Positions 42,430 through 55,360 of a DNA stretch of 64,000 bases are shown here, piece by piece. Position 1 is the first letter of the stretch. Each line of letters starts with the position of its first letter. The DNA is taken from positions 62,001-126,000 of the forward strand of contig NJFT01000049.1 in assembly GCA_002221725.1 (NCBI GenBank), read 5' to 3'. This DNA is from Scedosporium boydii. Its lineage: Eukaryota > Ascomycota > Sordariomycetes > Microascales > Microascaceae. The translations under genes were made by a program, and so were the position numbers. Below the pieces are notes generated by a model. The model was not told where the DNA came from and did no database searches. It was given only the letters and a program-made list of their open reading frames with translations.

Positions 42430-44593
42430 CGGATTTCCAGCCGCGCCGAAGCTAGCAAATTCGATGCGCAGTCCCGATATATATGAATCTCTTATTTATT
42501 TTCAACTAGAGCGGGTATCTCATTCCCCTAATCGACAAGATACTGCCTACATTTTCATCAATAATCTCTCCAGACCCAAATCAGAAACTCGCATGTCGTG
42601 GCAACATTGAGGAGAGCACAAATGTTCGTCGGAGATGAAATAGTGGCTACGGCAAATCTCGTGACCTTGAAATGTCTTTAAAAATGCGATATGTAATCCT
42701 CTACAGGGATCTTAAACGTTAGCGTAGGAGATCAGATTCTACCACCTGACATATCTCGTTACAAGTACTACAAAAGTATTTTAAAATATAAATTCTTATA
42801 AGATATACCTGTTCTACACTTGATCTAGGATATGTTAGGTGGTGGCAATGATCTCTCGCACTAACGTTTAAGATCCCTGGAGAGGTTTAGGAGTAAATCT
42901 TAATACTTCCCGCAAGGGGATTGGCTGTGAAGCACGCCGTTTATCTCGACGGACCTAATATCCGCCGGCCCATTCGCTCAACTCGGCAGCATCTTCTATA
43001 TCAGCTGCTTCTTTATAATGATATCTTATTCGCATCAGTTGACCATGCGCCGCCCAGAAAGTCCGTGAAGCAAAGAGATCACAATTTTCTCTTGTCATCG
43101 CGTTGCTATCTGCCGGTTTAGTGCCAGTTTGGGCGGCGTCTCGTTGCGGCCCTTATCCGAGTTGCGGATTCTCCGAGACTGGGTACCGGCTTTCTCTCCA
43201 GTCAAGCTGATCCAACGCAACATGCCAACCCAGAATGGACGCGGACCTCTCTGGCTCCACCGTCAAGCAGAGTCCAAACTATGTTACTACTAATAGTCGC
43301 CGCGAGTTCAAACTTAAAGCACATGATTGTGGACATCATTCAATACAGCTATTTGGCCAATATTTTGACCCCAATAACTAATAATTTTGACGATACCGAA
43401 GGACTGCTCTCAAGTACGTGCATGCATTAGCCTATTCCGTCTTGTAAGGAGTGCTGCCGGAGGGTACTGGGATTGTACTCAAAGGCAAGCCCTGCAGCTG
43501 CAGAAGGGCACTGTAGGGAGCAGTGCGGAAAAGTTCGGTGAGAGCTCCGAGCGCCCTGAGACTAGACTGAAAGCATCGTTCGCTTCGGAGAAGAAGCAAC
43601 GAAAGCATTCAGCCCAGCTGAGAATAGAGAGCGAGGTAACCGCGCAACCAGAGAGTAGGCCTTAGATAGCCGAATGAGCGGTGATGTTTTCGGAGAATGA
43701 AGAAGGAAGCTCGGAAAGTAAGGGATGTCAGAAAAGGGTGGGGGGCTTCGACTTACCTACACAGCCTGGACGGGTTGCGGAATTCATCGAGGGCCCTTAA
43801 CGCACAGCTTTTCCATGTTTGTGAGACAGCTATCAGCGCTGTAGCCACCATACTCCGAGAAAGTGTTCAGTCTGAGATGCGAGCTTCCCCAGGGGCAAGG
43901 ACTGTAGACGGAGTCCAAATTGCATCTAATCATGGTTTTAGCGAAACGCAAGTGATAAATGGGGAGGCCAGTCACCCCGTCGTGCTTATCTCCCCGAATT
44001 CATTGCCGAAGGGATAACGATATTCTGCTAGTTTCCGAGTCGACCAATTGTTATCCCGCGAGTTGAGCGAACCGGTTTGACCGATTTAAGCCATGCCAAG
44101 CTCATATTGTAGCCGATGACCCGGACAGGTCGCTCCAACTTCGAGAGGGCAGTCTCCGAGCACCTTCGGATGCGGGGTAGCGGGCTCCTTCCCCCGACCG
44201 GGGAAGTACGAGTCGGTGCACCCGTGACCTTCGCGATGCTAAAATTGAGCTTCGTTTAAGCCAAGAATGGAGCGGTCCCGTGCCAACAGAGCTCTCGTCT
44301 GTCCCGTTAGCAAGTGTGATTTCGGAATCCAGCAGTTTGGTGAATAGCGGAGTGGGGTCGCGGAACACAGGACGGGAACTCCCCGGTTGGGGTAGAGAGT
44401 ATCATTATCTCCCCGCATGCTCCACATCGAGCGCTCCGACACTGAAGGGGTATATCTCCAGTTTCGACTACTTAACTTGTTTCTCCAAGCTAGAATAGAA
44501 AATATTAGGGTCCAATCAGAGCGTGTTTTTGTTCAGCACTTCAGCAGTAGGACATCCGATTTACATGCCCCTATTACGACTACGACTACAGCC
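42430..44593. other. Intergenic region with a MITE
   Basis: 2.2 kb without a supported gene. Includes the MITE at 42696-42887; the rest up to the P450 start gives only short frames without signatures. Confidence 0.5.
42696..42887. mobile_element. MITE-like element with ~59-bp terminal inverted repeats, TA flanks
   Basis: The left end 42696-42755 and right end 42829-42887 are inverted repeats. The left begins AT-CCTCTACAGGGATCTTAAACG; the right, reverse-complemented, begins AA-CCTCTCCAGGGATCTTAAACG. They remain similar to the ACCACCT..ACATATC end of each arm. The 73-nt A/T-rich centre codes for nothing. TA dinucleotides flank both sides (42694-42695 and 42888-42889), as for Tc1/mariner-type insertion. 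It is a non-autonomous element; no transposase is seen in the window. Confidence 0.8.
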
Positions 44594-46732
44594 ATGTACA
44601 CTTCATTCTTTATGTCGGCTTCTCGTTTCGACCTCGTGCTTAAGCTATGTGCCAGTGGACTAGCCATAGCCAGTATCCAAGCACTACTCTCCGTTATCTA
44701 TTATCTCTTCTTCCACCCTCTGAGAAAATTTCCTGGGCCCCCGCTCGCTCGTGTTTCGAGAATCTGGAGTCGAATCGGAAATCTCAAGGGCCGAAAATCT
44801 GAGAGAATTCACAAAGCTCACCGCAAATATGGTAGGTAACCCGGCCCGGGTCACTGATTTAGTGCGGAATTAGTCAATAACGATCATAGGCCCTATTGTT
44901 AGAGTTGGTCCCAACGAATTGTCCTTTGCGGATCCTGGAGCCGTGCGTGAAATTTACAATTCGGATGTGTTCGTCAAAGAAGAGACTTTCTATGTGAGTT
45001 TCTTACAAAAATGCAAATAAATCTTCGAGGCGCTCTTCTGACGACCGGTGCAGCGTGCGAAGAGAATTTTCCATGAAGATTTTCTCCTCAGTTATCGGTA
45101 AGCGTTGTCTTTTCTGTCTTTCCGAGTATCTACCCCGAACACATCTGCGAAAATCAGCCCGAATGCTTAACTATTTTATCACGTAGGGACCCGGAGGCGC
45201 ACAGGCAGAGACGAAAGCTTCTCTCTCGTGGATTTTCCCAAGCTGCAATGTTTGAGTTTGAGCCTCATATTGACACAAAAATCACTGCCATGTTGGACCA
45301 GTGGGCCGAAATCACAGCACATGGTCAGGTTATAGATACCTACAGTTGGGTACACTGGCTTGGATTCGATATAGTCTGTAAGTAAACCGAAAAGAAGAAA
45401 AAAAATTCTTCATTTAACGCATCCTGACCCGCAAGAATAGACCACCTTATGTTTGACGAAGATCCTGGCTCGGTCAAATATGGTAGACCCCATGAGGTTA
45501 TGCCATATTTCCGTGCCTGGAAGCCCACGTACATATATGTAAGCTAAAATAATATCATACCCAAGGTCGCCGCAGGAATATCTACCCGAGCTGCGGCAAA
45601 CTAACCCGACGATTTGTAGAAAGAGTTTCTTCCAGTCCTTGAAAGATGGGGCGTCTTCGTCCCGGGTTACGTCGGGAATTGTTTTCGTGGCGTTGACAAG
45701 TGGAAAAAGGTAGAGAGTGATCTCGTTTTGGAATTAGGCGGCGTAAGCTAATACCGGATAACATTTAGTACGCGATAAAAGTAATCGAAAATTGTCGTTT
45801 GAGGGAGGTCAATACGCCTTTCCTCCGCCTGGTCCTCCATGATGTGAAGAATGGGGAGGCCGGCCCACCTCTTACCAACTCCCAGATCGCAGAAGAATGC
45901 ATGGGCGGGATGTGAGCGAAGCCATCCCGAGTCTAATTTTCCCCCTTCTGATGATGTTCTAGGTTTGGAGGCAGCGGAACAACGGCCAATACCTTCGTGT
46001 ATATTCTCTGGGCTTGCCTACAGAGACCAGACGTGACCCGGAGACTTCAAGACGAGCTGAGGGCGGCTTTCCCGGACCGGAACGCGGTCCCACAATATCG
46101 CGTAGGACAAATCCCATCGCCGAGCTTTCGAGCATCGCTGATTAGTGGACACAGATATGCACGGGACTACCCTTCCTCCGGGCAGTGATTAATGAAACGC
46201 TCAGACGATACCCGACCATCGTTGCAACTCTCCCGAGAACCGCGACGAAGCAGACGGTAGTGAGAGATGTTGTGATCCCAAAAGGAGTAAGTCTATCCTC
46301 CAAGTTCGCGTGTAGCTCTCATTGACATGCTCCCAGACCATTGTCGGCGTCCAAAACTACACCATGCATCTAAATCACGAGGCTTTCCCAAACCCCGAGG
46401 AATGGAATCCCGAGCGCTGGCTGACGAAGGAGAGCGAGGAGCTGCGGAAAGAAGCATGGGTGCCCTTCTCTGTAGGATCGCGCAAGTGCATTGGGATTAA
46501 GTAAGTCACAAGGCCCTGACTTGACGTCTCAAAAAGCTCCGATTGACCAACACTCTGGGGGAATAGTCTAGCACAGATGGAATTGAGTAAAATCACGGCA
46601 GCATTCTTCCGCAGGTTCGATGCTTCTATCGATGCGAGCATGCAACAGGATGATATGAGGATGTTTGACACGTTTAATGCCAGTCCAGCCGGCGCGAAGC
46701 TGGTACTACACCTCAGGGAATGCACGAGTTGA
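44594..46732 (+). CDS. Cytochrome P450 monooxygenase
   Basis: Eleven exons: 44594-44831, 44890-44993, 45054-45097, 45187-45377, 45441-45538, 45620-45709, 45769-45911, 45963-46101, 46155-46286, 46337-46500 and 46567-46732; about 502 aa. All ten joins keep frame. An N-terminal membrane anchor (around LASIQALLSVIYYLFFHP) is followed by a hinge (FPGPPLA). The I-helix is GGMFGGSGTTANT, the K-helix ExxR is ETLRRYP, and the heme loop FSVGSRKCIG has the Cys ligand. This marks an ER-bound microsomal class II P450 that needs CPR. Its many introns resemble the fungal CYP groups related to pisatin demethylase and benzoate hydroxylases, but the substrate is open. Next to a Zn2Cys6 factor and an MFS carrier. 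Confidence 0.9.
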
Positions 46733-47308
46733 GCGTTTGGTGAGAGCAGGGCATGGCATGGCATGGGAGAAATTATGAAACATGTAAATACCTGCTTCGG
46801 CACATAACATTGTGCAGCCGTCGCTTCATGTACCCTCTCGTATAAGTACATTCAAGCCGAACAATAGACTTCGTACCATCCACGGACATTGGCCGCCGGT
46901 TAGTTCTTTCCGCCATTGCTTCGGTTTCTACAAAGTAGGGGACAAGAGATTGTCACGCACCAGACCCCGAACTTTCGGGCAGCACCTACATGTACATACG
47001 CTAACTGGCTTGGCAGCTCACTAATTACAGGGCTTACCCCGAAACCGACCAAGACATGCACCGTTTGCCATGCGTAGTATTGTCGGCTAGCACTATCCCC
47101 CAGATGCCCGCTGTACCGTAAGTAGCTAGGCCCGGCAAGGCATAAAATGCGGGGTAATGGTTCAATGCGCATGGCCCATTGAGATCACGCATAAATACTT
47201 TGGGCATGTCCTGCGGATACCCACCCGATGTATTGGAACGGATTTGGTGCAGCTCTTCGCTCCGGAGAGGGCAATACACTCAACGACTCCCCGACGGATA
47301 CTACCACC
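46733..47308. other. Intergenic region
   Basis: 576 bp between P450 and regulator, both rightward. Nothing recognised except the regulator's ACCATGG start context. Confidence 0.5.
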
Positions 47309-49950
47309 ATGGAGAACCCGTTCCCCTCACAACAGCCCACGGAGACCGGGAAAGGGAGCCTGCCCGAAACGGCAATAAACCCACTAGGCGCTCCGCGGTC
47401 TGAACGGGATGAAAGACGGCCTGCCAAGCGCCGCAAGATAGCGCTTGCATGTAACTACTGCCGCACGCGCAAGACCCGTTGTGATGGCCGGCAACCGGCA
47501 TGCTCAACATGCGAAGCCAAAGGTGCGAGCTCTAGTTGCATTTATGAGCAAGGAAGTCTGAAGACCCAGAGGTGTGAGAACAAAAGAACCTGGCCCCTTA
47601 GAGCGCATGATGGGCGGCGGCTAATCAATACGAAGATATGTCTCCAGTTTGGAAGCGCGGGTCCAGGAGTATGAAAGAAGAGCAGCAAGATGTAAAATCA
47701 CAACGACTTCAGAATACGGTCCGTGCGATTGCTAATATTTCTTTTTTTGGGGGGCCGCAGCGTCTCCAGACGATCGAGCCACGCAGAATGCGAGGCAAGC
47801 CGCCTCCGAGACCTGTTCCCGAAGCGAGCCTTCTCCCATGTCCCATACCCAGCGAGACTTCCCAGCCGTGGATAAACCACTGAGTCCACCATCTCATGAG
47901 GCCATCGCAACTGATGCGATGGTGATCGTTCCATCGCCCGAAGGAGACGTCGACTCTTTGCTTGGGGAGTCATCCCCAATTGCATTCGTTCGATCCATGC
48001 TACGAGCAATGGGCAAAAATTACTCCCCCCTGCGAGCCGCTAACATGAAATCTGGCAGCGCTTCTCTCGCAGAGAGGGCATACCTTACAACTACCACGCA
48101 AGACGGCGATATAGATCCCGTGTCATTGCCAACGCGAAGGGTAGCGGACGGGTTCGTCAAGGCTTTCTGGGACTTTCTGCATCCCATCCTACCCGTTCTC
48201 CACAAGCCGACGTTCATGAGATCCTATCGCATGATATGGATGGCGGAAGAGGAGGCTGGCTCGAATTTACCAGCCGACAATCGAGATGATCCGGCATTTC
48301 TGCCAACCTTGAACATCGTTTTCGCGATCGGCTGCCAGTTCAGCGATCAAATCGCGACCCCTCGGAAGTTAGCCATTGCGGGTACTTTCTATCGGCGATC
48401 GAAGAAGGCTTTCACGGATGAGTTTTGGGACTGCCCAACCCTCTCGATCGTGCAGCTCCTTTTGCTCACAGGCGTATATCTGCAATCGACCGTACACGCG
48501 AATCGATGCTGGAATGTTGTCGGATCGGCGATAAGAACTGCGCAGAGCTTGGGCCTTCATCTTGAACGAACGTCTCAATCCAAGAACCAGCTCAAGCGGG
48601 AAATGGAACGCAGGGTTTGGCACACTTGTGTTTTTTTAGATCGGTATGTCTTCTACGCGACGGAATCCGAGCAGTTACGTACGAATCTGACGAGACATCC
48701 CGGCCTGTAGACAGCTAGCCGTAACTTTCGGTCGACCCACGATGATCTCGGCCCGGTCGAAGATTCCTCTTCCCCCGATGATTGATGACGAGTACTTAGT
48801 GGAAGACGGCGAAGGCTCCCAGCCAAGTCATCAGCACGCGCAGATGGGGAGTTTTGTCTACTCCAGCAAGCTGTTTGATATCCTAGACAAGATTCTTTCC
48901 TCATTTTATGTCGAGAAAGATACCATGTTTCGACCACCCGGCGCACTTTCCTCGTCCTGTCAGGAGCTGAACACTGTCATGCGGTTGAACACCGCTCTGG
49001 ACGAGTTCCAAGACACACTTCCCAGCCACCTCGTCGTCGACCCAGATTCGGCGAATCCTAAAGCTCCAGTGGATGACAAAATCGCCCTTGGAGCTAAAAT
49101 TCTGAATTCTAGGTTTGTCTCGCGCCCGGTAAAATTAACAACCCTGCCATCCTACTTTTGGGCTAACTTGCATCTTTCACGAGATTTCTATACATCCGCA
49201 TATTTCTTCTACGGCCAATTTTGCTGCTAGTCGCTCAAGCCTCCACAAATGCCCTGCCCGGGAAGGAAATTTTCAGTAGTGAGAGACTCGAACAGCAGCT
49301 GGCCTTGAAAGCTTGTACGCTATGCGTTTCCACGGCCCAGACTTTGATCGCGCATATCTACAAGAATATGGGCAGCTCTTACTGGACTTCAATTTCGCAC
49401 AAGATTCACTGTAAGAGCAACCTCCTCACCTGATCAAATCTATGTCCCATGCTCTACGTACTAAATTGGTGGATAACCTAGATGTCTTTTCTTGCGCCAT
49501 CGTGTTAGTAGCTGCACGTCTCTGTCCGATCCCCGAAGTAGATTTCGGGAGTGCCTCCCTCCAAGCTTCTTGGTCGCAGTGTATTGAGGTATTCGTACAC
49601 TATACACCGCACTTCCCGTCCGCATCCCATGTAATTCGAATCCTCGAAATGCTGGAACAAAGAGTGCAACATCCAAGGGCCGAAGGTAACTGACCCATTA
49701 CTGACTGAGCAATGCTCATCCTGTTTTCATACATGGGCGTATCGACTAATCAGTCTCAACAGCTGATATCACGAGTCAGAGGCGGCATGGTTCCGCGGCA
49801 TCCACCAGTGAGCCAGTCGGCCTCGGTGGCGATTTACACTGGGCTATGCTGGATGATTTACTTCAGTGCGAGCCAACGGGTCAAACATTTGTTAATAATA
49901 TGTGGTCCGAGGAGGTAATCCCGGGCTTCGGCTGGCCCGAACTTCTATGA
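47309..49950 (+). CDS. Zn2Cys6 transcription factor with fungal-specific TF domain
   Basis: Seven exons: 47309-47571, 47636-47691, 47761-48643, 48711-49112, 49184-49410, 49482-49685 and 49763-49950; about 740 aa. The zinc cluster is [21 protein letters not shown] followed by a last Cys in SSSCIYE. Exon 2 encodes a short linker-coil ([15 protein letters not shown]) that sets dimer spacing. The middle domain carries [36 protein letters not shown] and TFGRPTMIS, the fungal_trans signature. The C-terminal exon reads [20 protein letters not shown] and GFGWPELL. All phases agree. It is a likely pathway-specific regulator of the neighbouring P450 and MFS genes (inference from position). Confidence 0.87.
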
Positions 49951-50083
49951 AGCGTTGTAAAGGACCGCCAGTGTGGGAGGCCAAGTGGTATTTTATCATT
50001 TACTAGTAACAACATGCCGCAGATGCGACCCTGTCTAAACTCAGGACCCTAGAGGCCAGAGCACTGCAGGTTGTGTGCATTAA

Positions 50084-51727
50084 CTAGCCTGTGAATCTGA
50101 AGTTCGGATGGTCGTCGCCTAGATTGTTTCGTTCCGTCTCCGGTAGATTGAGCCTGTAATCTCGTCCGCCGGCGTCGCGGATTCTATTCTCTCTCCAAAT
50201 CCAGAAGTTGAACGCGCAAGCTGCGAAGACACAAAGCCACACAAACCCGAGTCCGACCCCGAATCCCACGAGATACCTAGGTGCCTGCTCTGGAAGGAAG
50301 ATATTGGAGGCAACTATACCAGAACAGTTCCCGATCGACAACTGGATGGCAGCGCCGATGCCGCGCTTGTAGTGGCCGCCGAGGTTATTGCTGAGCCAGA
50401 CAACAGTGATGGGCTGTGCTAACCAACACCCACACGTTACCAGGTACAATGCAAAATAGCGGGCCTCTACAGGGACGGAGGGTGCTGCGAGGAGGATAGC
50501 GTAACCGATTGTCGTGACAACACAACCAAGGATAATGAACCCAAAACGGTGCTTGATGCGATCGGAGAAGATTGCCACGGCTAGAGTGACAACAGTGGCC
50601 GCAAGATAAATAGGGATGGACATGACTTGAGCGCGGAGCGAAGTCCAACCGAGCTGGCGGAGGATGGTCGGCGTGAAGAATGAGGTGCTGTATGTTGTGG
50701 TGACAATTCCCAGGTACATAAGGGCACTGGGGTGTCATAGTTAGTGACCAGGGCAAAAAGTAAATCCGGAAACAATCTCACCCGAGCCAGATCTTCAGGT
50801 CGCGAAAAACGCGCTTAGCGGTGGACTTGTTCCAGTGGTCCATGGTCGCATCCGGAGTGTCCTCCGCCAGCCGAGCCAAGACCAGCTCCCGTTCTTCTTC
50901 AGTGAGGAATTTCGCAGTTTGGGGCCAGTCTGGCGTGACGAAGTAGGCAAAGACTCCAATGAGGACAGTTGCGGTTCCTGAAAGAGGCGAGGCGCATTTG
51001 TCAGTCCCGATCGTGCGAAGGATGCCACCATAAAGTCTTACCTTCAAGGATAAAAATCCATCTCCAGCCACCATAGCCGGCTAGTCCGGACATGTGAGCA
51101 ATGGCGTAGGCCAGGAGGCCGGAAAAGGCGCCAGCAAGGATGGATGCCGCGTAGAACAAGTTGACTCGCCATTGGAGCTCATGGCGTTTGTAATACATCG
51201 AGATCAAATAAACACAACCTGGAACAAATCCTGCTTCAAGGAAACCAATCAATACACGACACACGACTAGGCCACCGAACGACTGCGTGACGCCCTGGCC
51301 GATTGTGACAATGCCACATCCCCCGACAATGGCACTGAGAATTGCGGAAGGCTTAGTCTTTTTCAAGAGCATGTTGCAAGGAATCTCGAAGAGAATATAT
51401 GTGATGAAAAAGGTGAATAGGGCAATGTTGTAATCGCTGCCAGCCATGCCGAGGTCTTTCTCGAGACCTTGGATTCGGGCATTTCCTATGTTGATACTTG
51501 AATGTTTCGTTAGTAGATGAAGATGGGTGATTGATAGAGGACGGATGAACTTGCCGGTCGACAAATGCACAGAGCAGGAGGAGACACAGGATTGGAATGA
51601 GGTGCAAGTCAATCTTTTGAACCAACTTCCTTTCCTTCGCTTGGTCAATCTCGTATGAGCGAACCTGGGTTGGTGCCTTCTCAAGGTGACAAGGGTCCTC
51701 AGTGGACCCATTCTCCTTATCGTTCAT
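50084..51727 (-). CDS. MFS transporter, Dal5/allantoate permease-like (ACS family)
   Basis: Minus strand, exons 51727-51555, 51496-51042, 50977-50782 and 50726-50084; about 488 aa. It opens with a polar N-terminus, then CLLLLCAFVDR-INIGNARIQGLEKDL, the signature of the anion:cation symporter family. Twelve hydrophobic segments can be followed (for example FTFFITYILFEIPCNMLL, GGWRWIFILEG, VMSIPIYLAATVVTLAVAIF). Intron 1 has a GC donor (GCAAGT..AAG, 58 nt, CTAAC branch site); the others are GT-AG. Family members import nicotinate, allantoate, pantothenate, biotin or sugar acids by proton symport. It is convergent with the Zn2Cys6 gene, 134 bp apart. The substrate is not predictable. Confidence 0.88.
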
Positions 51728-53269
51728 GATGTTCCGTGTTGGCCAACGTTCTGGGCTATACGATGCGTTGAGGAAGCGCGTCCAAGATGTTGAGATAACT
51801 GGTCTGGGGAGGACGCGGTATTATACTCATCTCTTCAGGGACCCGCACATCGAGCTTCAGGGTGGGAACTACAGGTCGAGAATTCGGTTACACTAATAAG
51901 CTCACTAGTTGACTATAGCGGGCTGTCCATGCGGCATCCACTCCGATCTCCCCGCATTCCACGAAACATGGGCCAGCCGCTAGCACCGAGATGCAGGCCA
52001 CCAATGCCAGGTAAAATGGGCGTTGATTCTGGACTTCCATGGCACCCGCCCTTACCAACTCGGCAAGACGGTAGCGGTGTAGTGCTAGGGACTTAGGATA
52101 TCGCCTCTGGAGAGGCTCGCGTAAGCTCGGGCACCGTACAGTGAAGGATGGCTGACGCGCTCGACTGGCATTTGTGGGCGACCGAGATTTTTATTCTCTT
52201 TATTTATTTATTTTTGTTTTTCTTTCTTCCGAGCTCAGTGCGAGGAACACCGGCGGAGCAGAAGAGCCATTACCTACCAAACTCCCGGAAGTTGCATACT
52301 AAACATATTGTAGAAGCAATGCATTCTTGCTTCGCCTGTAAGTTTCATTCTTCGGGTCAAATTCCGTTGGTGTGGATTGACCCCAACCCTCATTCCACGC
52401 TGTACGCTTCCCCGGATGCGGGGATTCATGGTTACAATCCCGCGTGGAGAAGGCGAAGAAGCCACGGGGATGAGTGGTCGAGTGTCCCATTCCCCGCATT
52501 GTCCAAGAGCCGATGATTCGGACGCGGAACTGCGGGGCAGGTGTGGTGTGGAGGAGTCCCCAGGTGCATTGATCGCTTGCATGCTATGGGGACCATACTC
52601 ACATAGAGAAAAGATGTTATCAACAACTGGGCCGGGAGCACCGTGCCCGACTGTTATTTCGAGGTCTTATAATATTGACCAGATTGACTGTTTCCTTGCA
52701 CACACAGGCAATTTGTCCATCTATCTGGGCTGTCGATGGTAAAATACGCCGTTACGAGAGGATCACTGGCCGGAAGAGGGTAGCTTCATAAGCCAGGCAG
52801 CTAAACCTTGCTCTTCACCGTCCTGTTGTATAGTTATTTCCCCTTTCAGTGAAGACAAAGCATAACAACTGCGATTAGGCGTATCATCTAGTAGACGGTC
52901 TGCAAATATGGGACGGAACCGACTCCAGTATGTGCTTGCTATTAAACAATATCGCGGGGAGACTATTATTCCATTGGGGAAACCAAACCTTGCAATTGGA
53001 AATGCGTTGCATATATCATCCTACAGGACCAACTCAGTAGACCTCGCATCGGGTGCAGGGCGCAGCTGCTTCCGGGGAACCCCTCTCACAACCTGGCTCC
53101 CGAAAGCTCCGTATCACTCAGGACTAAGCTAAGCCAGATTAGGGTAGGAAAGCCAGGGGAGCGCATTACCCGTGGAGACCGGCGGCTTGCCTTCCGATAG
53201 TCTTAGCAAAATGAAATCTAGCCTTCACCTGCTGGTTGTCTTAGGCAATCGAAGACAGACTGGTTCCAA
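51728..53269. other. Intergenic region
   Basis: 1.5 kb upstream of the MFS gene. A frame at 52148-52516 has a hydrophobic start but no family signature and is probably chance. A T-rich run lies near 52195-52225. Confidence 0.45.
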
Positions 53270-54635
53270 AAGCCGAGGAGGACGGAGCAAATTAACGGTT
53301 CGACTGCACTCGCAACAAAGACAACATTCATCCCGGCCGGCCAGGATGGGAATTCATCCTCTCTCAGGCCCCCCAAAAAGGATTGGATGCCGTTCAGAGT
53401 CTAGTCAAAAAAGTTCTATCCGCCAGGTGGTGGACGAGAGCGTGGTGTCCCCACGACACCCGTGTCCGCCGGCTTGACGATTGGGGGTTTCGGCCACGAC
53501 TCCGTTTCTCTCTGAGACAGGGAATGTCGTGCGGCTCCCGTTCCACATATTTACGAGCTTTAGGTTTCAGCGGTAGCGTCCTCTGTCCGCCGCGCAACGG
53601 GAAGGCCATCAACTCCTGGGCCCATAGGCCCCTCGCGGTGTCTCTTGAATGCAGAGCGTTGTGTATGACGAGCTTCGAAGATTTGGCCATATCGGCCGTC
53701 ACGCGCGAGTATATCGAGCTCGATATGCTCTTCATACAAGCTGAGCCCCTACCGCCAACACATACTTCCCAGCAACTGGCCGAACGAGTCCTGAGCCAGT
53801 ACCATCTATATGACCGGCAGGTAATTTTGCATGACGTCATGCGCCAGAACAACTTCGAAGCCATCTATGGCCCGGCGAACCTTGGGTATCGACTCTCCAC
53901 CCGCGATACTGTCGCCTGTTTCATCGATCGTGGCGTCGGCTGGATAGCCTCAGCCGTTCAGGTATTTCTTGAACAACTTGCCCCGAAACGCGTCGTGGCC
54001 CCTCGAACAATGGACTGGGAGCCATCAGACGAAGGGCCGTTCTAGAAAGGATTTCTCGGCACGTTTGAGAACGAGGAAGACTCTCCGCTTCGCCTAGCAG
54101 CCCGAGATCTTCTTGCCAGCCTGGAGGCGAATGAAAGCCCTGCCAGCCCCGATTGTGGAGAAGGACTACGGATCCTCGATTCCGCGAATTCTATCGGGAC
54201 ATGTCCTCCGTGGCCGTCTCGGACAGAGATTACGCTTTACTTCCGCGTCTCCGCTGTTCGAATCGAGTCTTTGTCGTACCGGCCTGTTTTGCAAGCCAAG
54301 GATGCTATGTGAAAAGGTGCTGGGCCCTGGAGGCAATGGATGATCCGGCTGGCGGTCCTAGAGACGCCTCTGGGACGCCTAAGTGGAAGGTCGTTGATAA
54401 GGACTATATGCTGGGATGTGGACCGCTCACCCCGAGCGAGGGATTCCTAGCATTAAAGAGACGCGTTAGAGTCTACGGCGGCAAGCTAGATAATGAAGAT
54501 GTGATGGTGAACAGGGCAGAAGGCACTGTGCTGCATAGGGGCTATTTCCATTCCTTCAAGTTGATGGTTAGAAGTGGGGTCTCCGTCGCCTATCGGTTCT
54601 TGGGAGCTTTGCTATTTGGACGGCGATCTGCTTAA
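53270..54635 (+). pseudogene. Decayed HET-domain gene
   Basis: Segments in HET-family order are visible. RFDCTRNKDNIH (from a WID-LCINQ-D type motif) is followed by LVKKVLSARWWTRAWC, equivalent to ILSARWWSRAWC. A C-terminal region follows: YIELDMLFIQAEPLPP, then LSQYHLYDRQVILHDV, then RDTVACFIDRGVGWIASAVQ, then AARDLLASLEANES. The longest piece runs 53383-54045 and ends at TAG, although the same frame continues with related sequence. Then the frame changes into RTTDPRFREFYRDMSSVAV and the last reading (to 54635). No start or N-terminal YVALSYVWG motif was found. Several stops and frame changes argue for a pseudogene, but unusual introns cannot be ruled out. Confidence 0.6.
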
Positions 54636-55360
54636 ACTATAACTATCCAGTGGTCGTAATGGTCCGATGGCTCTTGTATAGGGGAAGAGACGAAACAATC
54701 ATAATCTGACCTTCGTCAATTAGACGGAAAGTTCTATTCTAGGGCAACTTGGAAACTGCCTCTGAGAAGTGAGCACGCACTGGAAGACCAAGGATGTTGC
54801 TCCAACACAGCTTGTCGGGAGCTAAGAAGGGACTGTGCCCCATCTCCCTATGTTACTACTCACATCACAAGCATCTTCAACCTCGTAGCGCGGAAACATC
54901 CTCACAAACCCCCACAACAAGGGCAAACGCAGAAAGCACCAACGCTTGCGATGCGCAAGACTCACAGGTATGTACGATTGAAATACCAACGATCAAGAGA
55001 GACTTGGTATCATTATAACGAGACTAATAAGAACCGCCCCCCGAACGCGCATGCAAGAGAAATGCCATCATGAAACCTAGTAGAATAACCAATTATCTAT
55101 AGAAAGACAACGTCCCTGATGCTCCCATATCATACATTTTGTTGCTTTCCCTTCGAGAATCCGGTACCCCGAAGGCCCCGTGCCATCTATACTTTTGCTG
55201 TAGGGAAACCAAATAATCGTGGGCCGACAGGCCCTTTACGCCGGATATTAAACGTCCATGGGGTGTGGATTTATCGAGCGCCGTGACTCGGGTTCCTTGT
55301 GATCGTCCTCGAAAGTGAAAAAGCCGCGTGGCTCGTTAGGTTTTTCGATTCGTAGGGTTT
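54636..55360. other. Intergenic region (convergent)
   Basis: 3' flanks of the HET relic and YOS1. Nothing else seen. Confidence 0.5.

Noticed and set aside
52148..52516. Possible small membrane protein
   Set aside because: The hydrophobic start comes from a T-rich run, and the rest looks non-coding.
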